Assembly: GCA_001839685.1 (NCBI GenBank)
Contig: MLAK01000666.1
Location: forward strand, 67,779-81,295
Direction of reading: 5' to 3'
DNA from: Tritrichomonas foetus
Taxonomy: Eukaryota > Parabasalia > Tritrichomonadida > Tritrichomonadidae
Length of the DNA: 13,517 nucleotides
Position numbers and translations under genes: made by a program. This document shows, one piece after another, positions 6,930 to 13,517 of the stretch (positions are counted from its first letter, which is position 1; each line of letters starts with the position of its first letter). The notes under the pieces are model-generated. The model did not search any database. It saw nothing but the letters and a program-made list of their open reading frames with translations, and was not told where the DNA came from.

Positions 6930-7908
6930 AGGCTTTCTCCAAAATCGCTCTTTTTTCGGTTTAATTGTTGCAAAATTTCAAAACTATGAATAAATATGGC
7001 TCATAACTATAAAATATAGATTTAACAATTGACTGAAAGCTGTTCACCCGAAAACTGAAACAATAGCTTCTTCAGAATCATTTTCGAAATATTTTTGAAT
7101 TCGGCCATTTGCGAAGTTTGCGATAAGGGAAATTTTCGTCATTCTTTTAGCTATTTGGGTTTTGATTTTTGACTGATGGTATTAAGTAATACTGATGATA
7201 AGGATCATTTTAGTGATTTCGTACGTTAAGACTATTTGGTTTGTATACATCTACTTAATATGAATATTTGAATAGACACAATCACCTTTTGTTTAGGATA
7301 GATCAAATTTCAATAATTTCACAATTTTCAGAGAAAACATCTAATCATCAATGAGAGTTTGAAAAACCGGTCTTCACTCAGCCTAAAACTCAAATTGATT
7401 ATCCAACTGATGCTTATCTACATTATTGATGTACAAGAATGGACAATACTGTTGTAGGAGAACTTCATAGGTGTGCTTTTCATTTCTTTGTCTGGAATTC
7501 ATGGAACAAGATGGAGGTGTCCAACAATGAACGCTCAATTACGTGCTCATTGAGAAACTAACAAACTTTCTATTCACAAATTTCTTTCACATTTAATAAT
7601 GGACTTCATCTCCTTATATTTTGGCCATAAAAAAATATGATGGACATGTGATATGAAATGATAATCCTTATGATGAAGCGCGATCCCTATTAATAGTAGA
7701 AAAATAAACTCTTGCTTAAATTATATAATAGGAATTCCTTGTATCGAGACATAAATTGAATATGATTACATTTTCTTCTCATCATGAAAATGTAACCATA
7801 TTCCTTCCAATGATCTAAACAAAATATGGTTACATTTAATAAAAAATACGTTAGAAAATAATTTTTCAAACTTTTTTTTTTAATTTTTCCAAAAACAAAA
7901 CAAGGGGA
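6723..7908. other. Intergenic region upstream of DRC3
   Basis: No intact gene. On the plus strand the frame from 7259 to 7561 is interrupted only by two TGA codons (about 7352 and 7427) over 101 codons and has an unusual, protein-like composition (for example GELHRCAFHFFVWNSWN), suggesting a recently inactivated gene of unknown family. The last 150 bp contain an inverted repeat with three related arms. The rest is AT-rich without visible features. Confidence 0.45.
7758..7837. repeat. Three-armed inverted repeat upstream of DRC3 (two alternative hairpins)
   Basis: Arm 1 (7758-7775, GAATATGATTACATTTTC) and arm 2 (7786-7803) are inverted copies with one mismatch and a 10-nt loop; in a minus-strand RNA the mismatch becomes a G-U pair. 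A third copy, AATATGGTTACATTT (7823-7837), is exactly complementary to arm 2 and in the orientation of arm 1. Arm 2 can therefore pair with either neighbour but not both. The block ends 71 nt before the DRC3 ATG. It may be a regulatory structure or the relic of a small hairpin element. Confidence 0.8.
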
Positions 7909-9510
7909 ATGCAAGACGACGAACTTACAGAACCACATCCAGTCGTCATCAACGAAGCTCTTCTTCAATATGGAGCACGCGATGGCCTCACTCCAGCCGA
8001 ACGAGAACGCCTCGAAGATGCAGAAAAACATGAAGACGCAAATAATTGCCTCCAACCTCCCGAAGTGAAAGTTTTGCGCCTTACTTACATGCACATTCGT
8101 AAAATCGACAACCTCCAATGCTATACAGCCCTCCAGGAATTATATCTCGCGAATAACATTATCAAGAAAATCGAAAATTTGTCGACTTTAACAACACTCC
8201 GGAAGCTCGATCTATCGTTTAACTTGATTGAAGATTTCGAAGGGCTCGAAGCTCTCGAAAATCTCGAAGAATTATCATTATTCAAAAATCAGATTACGAA
8301 GCTGCAAAACTTTCCTATACTCAAAAAGTTACGTCTTCTTTCACTCGGCCGAAACAAAATCGCAGATTTAAACGAAATCAGATATTTCTATAAATTAAAA
8401 GCATTACGAGTCCTCACATTAATCGATAATCCTATTCACGATAAAGATATATACAAGCTGACGGTATTGGCATATCTTCCGGGCCTACAATTCCTTGATT
8501 ATACGCGAGTATTGCCGTCCGATATTACTGATGCGAAAGAAAGACATTCCGACCAAATTGCTAACCTACAAACGCAAGATAACTACGAACTTTCGACCGA
8601 AGAAAACCAAAAAGCTGCCGACGCGCGCGCGAAACTTCACCGTGAAGCATTCCTGAATAAAATTGTCGATTTGCACTTGTCACTTTTCAAAAAAGATAAC
8701 GACCATACAAAATTGAGAACAATTAATGAAATTGCTCAACCGTATATGCAATTTGTTGATGACCTTTCAAAAACAATAGAAGGATTCAAAAATGACATCA
8801 TCACTCAATTTCGACTTTTGAATGAAGAAGAAGAACAATTCAATCAAGCATATTCAACAATCACAGAAAACAATAGACTTGAAATGGTTGCAATTGTGAA
8901 AGACTTAGAACGAAAAAGAAGAGCTTTTATGAATTCGTTGAATACAGAAGAAGAACAAACGAATGATAATCCAAACGATGATGAAGAAAATATCAAATTT
9001 ATTCAAGAAATAGAAAATGTTAAAGATCAACTTTTCACTTCTGAGTTTTCACTTGTGGATCAAGTTTCTGAAATGATTCATATGTATGAATCTGAACTCG
9101 ATGATAGAAATAATGCAATTATTGAACGAATTAACTCTTTCTTTGGCATTGTTAGGAATTTGGAAACTGATTATAATGAAAAAGTCACAGATATTTGTAT
9201 GAAATTATGGGAAAGATTCAATCAAGGTGAAGCTGTAGAAGTAACAGATGAAATTAGAAGTATTCTAGTTGATAAAGATACTCTTCTTGCAACAATTACT
9301 CAATCTCATGAACATAGAATTACAAAGTTATATCGAAGACAAGAAGATATTGCAAACAATTATAAAAACAGGATTGATAACATGACTGCAACTTCAAGAC
9401 AAACTGATCTTGAAAGAAACCGAAGAAGAATCGCAGAAATATCAAACTATATGGCAAATATAAACAGCGCGATTCAAGCACTTGAAGGTGGTGATGATGA
9501 TAATGATTAA
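7909..9510 (+). CDS. DRC3: Dynein regulatory complex subunit 3 (LRRC48 homologue)
   Basis: 533-residue homologue of DRC3/LRRC48, a subunit of the nexin-dynein regulatory complex that links doublet microtubules and controls dynein in motile flagella. Residues about 52-200 carry SDS22-like leucine-rich repeats (LQELYLANNIIKKIENL at 75-91, LRKLDLSFNLIEDFEGL at 97-113, LEELSLFKNQITKLQNF at 119-135, LRLLSLGRNKIADL at 141-154) closed by an LRR cap (AYLPGLQFLDYTRV at 188-201). The order LDLSFN, LSLFKN, LSLGRN and the YLPxLxxLDY cap are characteristic of this family. Residues about 230-525 are charged and heptad-like, fitting the long coiled coil of DRC3. Length is close to animal DRC3, so the gene looks complete. 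The stop overlaps TAAA (9508-9511), the polyadenylation motif described for T. vaginalis. GC-ending and CGN codons dominate the LRR part, AT-ending and AGA codons the coiled-coil part. Confidence 0.92.
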   Translation: MQDDELTEPHPVVINEALLQYGARDGLTPAERERLEDAEKHEDANNCLQPPEVKVLRLTYMHIRKIDNLQCYTALQELYLANNIIKKIENLSTLTTLRKLDLSFNLIEDFEGLEALENLEELSLFKNQITKLQNFPILKKLRLLSLGRNKIADLNEIRYFYKLKALRVLTLIDNPIHDKDIYKLTVLAYLPGLQFLDYTRVLPSDITDAKERHSDQIANLQTQDNYELSTEENQKAADARAKLHREAFLNKIVDLHLSLFKKDNDHTKLRTINEIAQPYMQFVDDLSKTIEGFKNDIITQFRLLNEEEEQFNQAYSTITENNRLEMVAIVKDLERKRRAFMNSLNTEEEQTNDNPNDDEENIKFIQEIENVKDQLFTSEFSLVDQVSEMIHMYESELDDRNNAIIERINSFFGIVRNLETDYNEKVTDICMKLWERFNQGEAVEVTDEIRSILVDKDTLLATITQSHEHRITKLYRRQEDIANNYKNRIDNMTATSRQTDLERNRRRIAEISNYMANINSAIQALEGGDDDND

Positions 9511-9649
9511 ATTATTTTATTTTTATTCATTATCTATTTTATTCTTTGTTGCAAATCAAAAATTGATGTCACATTTAACATAAATACTTTATTAACTAAC
9601 TCACTATATTTATTTTACTTTGATTTTTTTGTTTGAATTTATTAGGGTG

Positions 9650-9667
9650 CTTAACACTAGTGTTAAG
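9650..9667. repeat. Perfect 18-bp palindrome
   Basis: CTTAACACTAGTGTTAAG is its own reverse complement with no loop. It lies about 140 nt after the DRC3 stop, between DRC3 and the kinase pseudogene on the opposite strand. It could be a dimeric protein-binding site, a cruciform, or a trace of an element end. Confidence 0.8.
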
Positions 9668-9739
9668 TTAACGTGATTAATAATATTTAATTTATTGATA
9701 CTTATTTGGTGACCAAATTTTTCCAAGATAATAGCATTT

Positions 9740-10098
9740 CTATTGGCTGTGTTTTATATAACTATACAATTTTGTAAATGTTGGACGATCATTTGGATCT
9801 AATGATAAGCATGATCGAATCATGGATCCTAAAGCACTTTTTGATGGGAGATGTATTTTCTCGTCGTTTCGAATGATATCACGCTGAGTATTTCCCAATT
9901 TTGTGCCTTTCATATAATAAATATCAGTACAACCCCGAAAACATAAATACCAACTTTATCTGAATAATGTGAATCTTCAAAGAATGAATTCTCCAATAAA
10001 TCATTTATATATTTTACCACAGCTTGTTTATCAAGGTTTTGAATAATCAACATGAAACTAACGAGAATGAGGTAAAAAGATGAATGAAAAAGTGTCAT
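9740..10098 (-). pseudogene. Protein kinase C-lobe pseudogene, frameshifted
   Basis: Minus-strand remnant of a eukaryotic protein kinase. The first frame contains HYSDKVGIYVFGVVLIFII (about 9967-9913), which matches subdomain IX, normally YSxKxDVYSFGVxLxE; the conserved Asp of DVYSFG is changed to Gly. It stops at TGA just after. A one-base shift restores the rest of the C-lobe: RDIIRNDEKIHLPSKSALGS, then MIRSCLSLDPNDRPTFTKLY, whose DPNDRPTF (9799-9776) is the subdomain XI arginine motif, ending at TAG 9740-9742. No HRD, DFG or N-lobe is visible upstream, so the fragment is both truncated and frameshifted. Its style resembles the tyrosine-kinase-like kinases abundant in trichomonads. The 5' limit given is only the first ATG of the open frame. 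Confidence 0.8.
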
Positions 10099-10287
10099 AG
10101 ATCAATTTATTAATCACTACTGATGAAGTATGATATTAGACGGAAAATAACCATCATAAAACTTTTTTTAGAATAGTCAACTATAACAAGAAAGATCAAT
10201 ATTTTATTCTAATTCTTATATATATTATTGTAAATTCTGAGAATCACTTCTATTGATTAAGTAAAGACAGTTTTTGGAAAAGCTGAT

Positions 10288-11370
10288 ATGATGTCAAAAA
10301 GTGGAAAAAAGTTTGTGATTATGGTGAATTTATTTAACTATTTTTTGAGATCTTTGTTTGAACCAATGCTTACTTTTTGTAATCTGAAACGTGATGAAGT
10401 AAAAACACTTGACTTTTTAGCGGCCGATCTCCATTGGGATGCGCCAATCGAACAGTTTTATGTTCCCTATGACAACGATCCTGATAGTTTTTTTGTTGGC
10501 TGTTTAAACGATGAACCGGTTTGCGGTATCGTCCTTCACAATTTTGGTGAACACACAAGTTTCATTGGATACTATATTGTAAAGAAGGAACATCGTGGAA
10601 AAGGATATGGAAAGGCAATTTGGGATCATGCAATGAAGCACGCGCGTGAATCGATTGGATTGAATGCCGAAATGTCAGCAGTTGATCTTTATTTGAAATA
10701 TGGATTTAAAGATGTTGGGAAAATGGGTTATGTTTCGTTTTCAAGAGATTTGATTCAAACTATTCCAAATGTACATCAAAACTCAAATGTAAATCAAAAC
10801 TCAAATGTAAATCAAAACTCAAATGTAAATCAAAACTCAAATGTAAATCATAACTCAAATGTAAATCAAAATTCGATAAAATATGAAGATTTAAATGAAG
10901 GAAAGATTGAAAAAAATAATGAAAATGACTTTAAATTTATCCGGCCTTTGGATTTTGATAAAGATTTTGAGAAAGTTGTTGAATATGATTCGCAATGTTC
11001 TCCAGAGCCGAGATATAAATATTTGAAGCTTTTATATGAATGCCCATTGAATATTATCAGATTTGGATATTTTGAAGATGGAAAATTGAAAGGCTTTGCA
11101 TTTTTATCTGATAATGAAGAAGGGATATGTTGTCTTCCTCTTGAAGCAGATTCACCTGAAATTGCTACAAAATTGCTTAAATATTCATTTACAAAATGTG
11201 AATCAAAAAGTATTACAATCATAATGCCGTTATATTGTGAAACTATTACAAAATGGGTAGAAGATAATCATGGAAAAATAGGTGATATTGGAAAATTTAT
11301 GACAAAGAATGAATTCAATATTCCATGTGTTGAAAAAGCGTATGGAATGACATCTATTGCATTTTTCTAA
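10288..11370 (+). CDS. GNAT acetyltransferase, two-domain YitH-like type
   Basis: 360-residue GCN5-related N-acetyltransferase, expected to move an acetyl group from acetyl-CoA to an amine; substrate unknown. The N-terminal GNAT domain (about 27-155) has FIGYYIVKKEHRGKGYGKAI at 92-111, where RGKGYG (103-108) is the acetyl-CoA pyrophosphate loop, followed by a second helix and YLKYGF (135-140). The C-terminal part (about 215-360, including IRFGYFEDGKLKGFAFL) fits the Acetyltransf_18-type second domain of bacterial YitH-like proteins. Between them is a low-complexity linker of six NVxxNS units (161-196). Family members usually begin close to the stretch here at Met27 (MLTFCNLKRDEVKTLDFLAA, ATG at 10366), so the first 26 residues may be an extension or an over-called start. 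An Inr-like TCACTT at 10244-10249 lies about 42 nt before the first ATG. A bacterial origin by transfer is plausible but untested. Confidence 0.85.
   Translation: MMSKSGKKFVIMVNLFNYFLRSLFEPMLTFCNLKRDEVKTLDFLAADLHWDAPIEQFYVPYDNDPDSFFVGCLNDEPVCGIVLHNFGEHTSFIGYYIVKKEHRGKGYGKAIWDHAMKHARESIGLNAEMSAVDLYLKYGFKDVGKMGYVSFSRDLIQTIPNVHQNSNVNQNSNVNQNSNVNQNSNVNHNSNVNQNSIKYEDLNEGKIEKNNENDFKFIRPLDFDKDFEKVVEYDSQCSPEPRYKYLKLLYECPLNIIRFGYFEDGKLKGFAFLSDNEEGICCLPLEADSPEIATKLLKYSFTKCESKSITIIMPLYCETITKWVEDNHGKIGDIGKFMTKNEFNIPCVEKAYGMTSIAFF
10768..10875 (+). repeat. In-frame 18-bp tandem repeat in the acetyltransferase linker
   Basis: Six 18-bp units encode NVHQNS, NVNQNS three times, NVNHNS and NVNQNS. The copies are almost identical at DNA level (unit AATGTAAATCAAAACTCA), so the array is recent and probably variable in length between strains. 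It separates the two GNAT domains. Confidence 0.95.
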
Positions 11371-11499
11371 TTTTGAAATAACTTTGGTAAAATTTTTGTC
11401 AAAAACAAGTAAATAAAAACAAGTTATTGTCTGAAAACTAGATATATTACAATAAAACAGTAAATATTATGCAAATACTTATCATGAAAATTTATAGAC

Positions 11500-12240
11500 A
11501 AAATTTATTCCATTATTTTAGCCAAATTTCGAAATCAATGGTGAAGAGCAACTTGATAGTATTTTGAATTATCCAGAAAATTTTTTCTCAATATGAAAAT
11601 TGTACTTTGAATAATATGAAATATATCATCTTGAATCTTTTTATCAATTTTTGGATGCTTCATTTATGGAGTAACTATCATGAAATTAGTATTTTCGCAT
11701 GCTAAATGTAAAGGTGTTTGATGAATGTGAAGAAAAATTGTTAGTTTTTTTCAAGAATTGAAAATAAAAGTTATTTGTGATTTTGTTAATCATGTTAACA
11801 TCGATACTTTGTTGTGAAATTAGTAATTTTGCAGCTTCATATTAACTGAAAAATATGCTAGATGAAGATTAGTATATCTTTAATTGAACAAAATTGAGAA
11901 TTTTCGAATTTCTGGAAAAAAATAAAAAAATATTTTTTGCATTACAGAACGATCGGCAAATAGAAGACCTTTCTTTATTGGAAGCAAGAAGTTTATAATT
12001 GTTTGAATTTCTATAACACCACTTTCATATAGATAGTAAAGTAAAATACGAGATTTTTTAAAGACATATAATAGTGTTGATTGTCGAAATGTTGTTTTAT
12101 GTTGATATTTATTAATTCATTCTTTGTGAATGAGGAACAATCTGATTAGAATTGGCTTTTTGATCGTGTTGTGATTGAAAAATGTGCAAGAAGTTCAATA
12201 AATCCATCATAAATCATGAAATCTGTTTTCATATGAACAT
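11500..12240 (-). pseudogene. Ankyrin-repeat protein pseudogene (trichomonad DUF3447-like type)
   Basis: Decayed minus-strand gene recognised in several shifted frames. A segment open at 12116-11880 reads LLYVFKKSRILLYYLYESGV and then IFFYFFPEIRKF, like the conserved non-ankyrin region (NKRILLxLxE, FFPEI) that precedes ankyrin repeats in large trichomonad families. Downstream come ankyrin repeat pieces: TNLHLAYFSVN (11873 onward), AAKLLISQQSIDVNM (11835-11791), TPLHLACENTNFMIVTP (11717-11667) and VALHH-stop-FRNLAKIME (from 11552). Several frameshifts and stops separate them, so the gene cannot be expressed as one protein. Upstream, 12240-12120 contains further protein-like pieces that may be the N-terminal part. 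The boundaries are approximate. Ankyrin assignment is firm from TPLHLA and LLISxxxIDVN; the assignment of the N-terminal part rests on family memory. Confidence 0.82.
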
Positions 12241-13352
12241 CGGTCAATTAAGAAAATAATTCTGATATTTTTATGTCTCAAACTATGAATCAACAATAAC
12301 TATTTAATTTTTTGGACAAAAATGAATATCGAGAAATTTCTCATGATTTCTCAAATCGTCAAAATTTTCATGAATTATCACATGAATCAAGAATTTCCTT
12401 TTTAGATATGTTAAATGTTTTCATGTTAACTTTTTAAAAAGATAAAATTCAATATTGTGAACAATTTATAAAAGCATCTATTCAATCAATTCTCTTTGAT
12501 CATATTAATTATGAAAATCTTTTTCACTATTCAAATATTTTAATTTTATTCTATATTTATTATCTCAATTCCAACGAATTAATCAAAAAATGTTCAATCA
12601 AGGAAATGAAAAAATATTCCATGAAATATATTGATACAGTCTTTTGGACAATTACTTTGACTTTTGCAACAATGTCTGATTCATTACCAATGCTAAAGAT
12701 ATTATTGTTACTCTTTTTGTCAATCAAGGAAATTGGTGACTTTGTGATGATGATAAATTTGATATCCTTTCCCCTCATGAATATGTCCAACTTAATGATG
12801 GAAATTTCAGGTTTATATTTAGCCATATAAGGAAACATATAATCAAATCTAATTCACACCATAAATTTTTATGAAAAATTATAAAAAAAGCCATCATACC
12901 TAGTTAATCTGCAGAATTTGTCACAAAGTGATGTCAATTGATGAAATAATATTCATCCAAATACATAAATAATAAAATACTAAAAATTATAGTCTCAACT
13001 TTTAACAAGCAATGTTAGAGATCGATTTTATGGCCAAAATGAATTTAGGAAACAAAAATAGTGGAAATAGGAATTTCTCTTCAAATAAACATTTAATATC
13101 ACATAAAATCTCATACTTTTTATCCAACAAAAGTTTGGGGTATTATGCGATATTAATCCATAATAAAGATTATTTGATGTTGCTTGAAGATGTATTCGAG
13201 CCTTAATAATCTGCCTCTTCCATCTTGTTATTTTTATGCATTAGAATGCGTGGAGTAATAATTACCAAGAAATGTATAATAAGTTTGGAATTAAAATAGT
13301 AAAATTAAGGACATATTGATTTGGATGAAGCAAAATTGCTTTACTAGTTATA
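12241..13352. other. Intergenic region between the ankyrin pseudogene and the mariner element
   Basis: AT-rich, with no gene I can support. Overlapping open frames on both strands occur at 12560-12838 (minus) and 12606-12830 (plus). A third plus-strand frame, open at about 12740-12870 and continuing upstream with a few stops, reads LCDDDKFDILSPHEYVQLND and looks the most protein-like; it may be another decayed gene, family unknown. The frame at 13012-13206 (64 residues, from MLEIDFMAKMNLGNK) has an Asn/Ser-rich start and no recognisable motif. Confidence 0.4.
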
Positions 13353-13380
13353 GGGTGTCCGGTAATGTGATGTCACTAAG
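13353..13380. repeat. Probable mariner terminal inverted repeat
   Basis: Begins directly after TA at 13351-13352. It contains GTGATGTCAC (13367-13376), GTGA and TCAC being inverted around TG. The inner limit is a guess because the partner repeat is outside the window. Confidence 0.6.
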
Positions 13381-13426
13381 TATAATAAAGTCATTTCTAA
13401 TAAGTCATTTTTTATTGATAAGTATT

Positions 13427-13516
13427 TCAAAATATGTAGTCTCCATTGGCATCAATAACTTTTTTCAGTCTATTTTGCCATTCTGCAAAAACTGAAAACA
13501 AAGTTTCCGATGGAAT
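13427..13516 (-). CDS. Mariner transposase, C-terminal fragment
   Basis: Thirty codons including the stop (TGA at 13427-13429). The last residues contain EWQNRLKKVIDANGDYIF, the typical C-terminal helix and GDY/GEYF ending of mariner transposases (compare the general pattern W-x-x-R-L-x-K-x-I-x-x-x-G-x-Y). The DDD catalytic residues and DNA-binding domain are outside the window. No break is seen in the visible part. The enzyme cuts and pastes the element at TA sites. Confidence 0.88.
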   Translation of the reverse strand: MPSETLFSVFAEWQNRLKKVIDANGDYIF

Positions 13517-13517
13517 T

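Larger units (their letters stand above)
13353..13517 (-). mobile_element. End of a Tc1/mariner-family (mariner-like) transposon, continuing beyond the window
   Basis: A TA dinucleotide (13351-13352), the mariner target site, is followed by GGGTGTCCGGTAATGTGATG, which fits a mariner-type terminal inverted repeat, then about 50 bp of AT-rich DNA and the 3' end of a transposase frame on the minus strand. The order TA, inverted repeat, short untranslated segment, transposase stop is what a mariner 3' end should look like. The other end and most of the element lie right of the window, so intactness cannot be judged. A direct repeat AAGTCATTT occurs at 13388-13396 and 13402-13410. Confidence 0.85.

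Noticed and set aside
7690..8118. 142-codon minus-strand frame
   Set aside because: It overlaps the start of DRC3 antisense; the sense frame has clear LRR homology.
10768..10875. Direct repeats as a CRISPR array
   Set aside because: No spacers: the units are contiguous, in frame and encode a protein linker.
10866..11222. 118-codon minus-strand frame within the acetyltransferase
   Set aside because: Antisense shadow of the second GNAT domain.
12560..12838. 92-codon minus-strand and overlapping 74-codon plus-strand frames
   Set aside because: Mutually overlapping, no family recognised, and neither is clearly better than chance.

Overview
The window looks like nuclear DNA of a flagellated parabasalid protist (a trichomonad such as Trichomonas or Tritrichomonas). 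Evidence: AT-rich DNA with compact, apparently intronless genes; a Rab GTPase ending in a double cysteine; a subunit of the axonemal nexin-dynein regulatory complex; a short leader carrying TCA-Y-T initiator-like motifs (the trichomonad Inr consensus) just before one ATG; decayed ankyrin/DUF3447-type and protein-kinase genes, families hugely expanded in trichomonads; and the end of a mariner transposon. TAA, TGA and TAG all act as stops, which argues against a ciliate. I cannot decide the genus from the sequence alone.

Layout. 1-471: AT-rich leader with a short open frame running off the left edge. 472-1068 (+): Rab-like GTPase. 1069-2933: long non-coding stretch with a CTT microsatellite, an 18-bp tandem repeat, a near-perfect palindrome, a 61-nt T run and two unexplained open frames. 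2934-4478 (+): 514-residue orphan helical protein with a basic tail and four N-containing codons. 4479-4819: convergent spacer with a GC-rich hairpin. 4820-5353 (-): degenerate Ras-like protein lacking the GTP-binding signatures. 5354-7908: mostly non-coding, with fragmentary or decayed reading frames and, next to the following gene, a three-armed hairpin repeat. 7909-9510 (+): DRC3/LRRC48 homologue. 9740-10098 (-): protein kinase C-lobe pseudogene. 10288-11370 (+): GNAT acetyltransferase of two-domain YitH-like architecture with an Asn-rich repeat linker. 11500-12240 (-): ankyrin pseudogene. 12241-13352: AT-rich DNA with weak open frames. 13353-13517 (-): terminal inverted repeat and transposase C-terminus of a mariner-like element that continues past the right edge.

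The five intact genes do not form an operon or a recognisable pathway: vesicle traffic (Rab), flagellum (DRC3), small-molecule or protein acylation (GNAT) and two proteins of unknown function. The space between them holds fragments of multigene families (kinase, ankyrin) and a transposon. I see no tRNA, rRNA, CRISPR array or obvious undescribed multigene system. The best leads are the GTPase-like protein without nucleotide-binding motifs, the competing hairpins upstream of DRC3, the orphan 514-residue protein, and an open frame at 7259-7561 interrupted only by two TGA codons.
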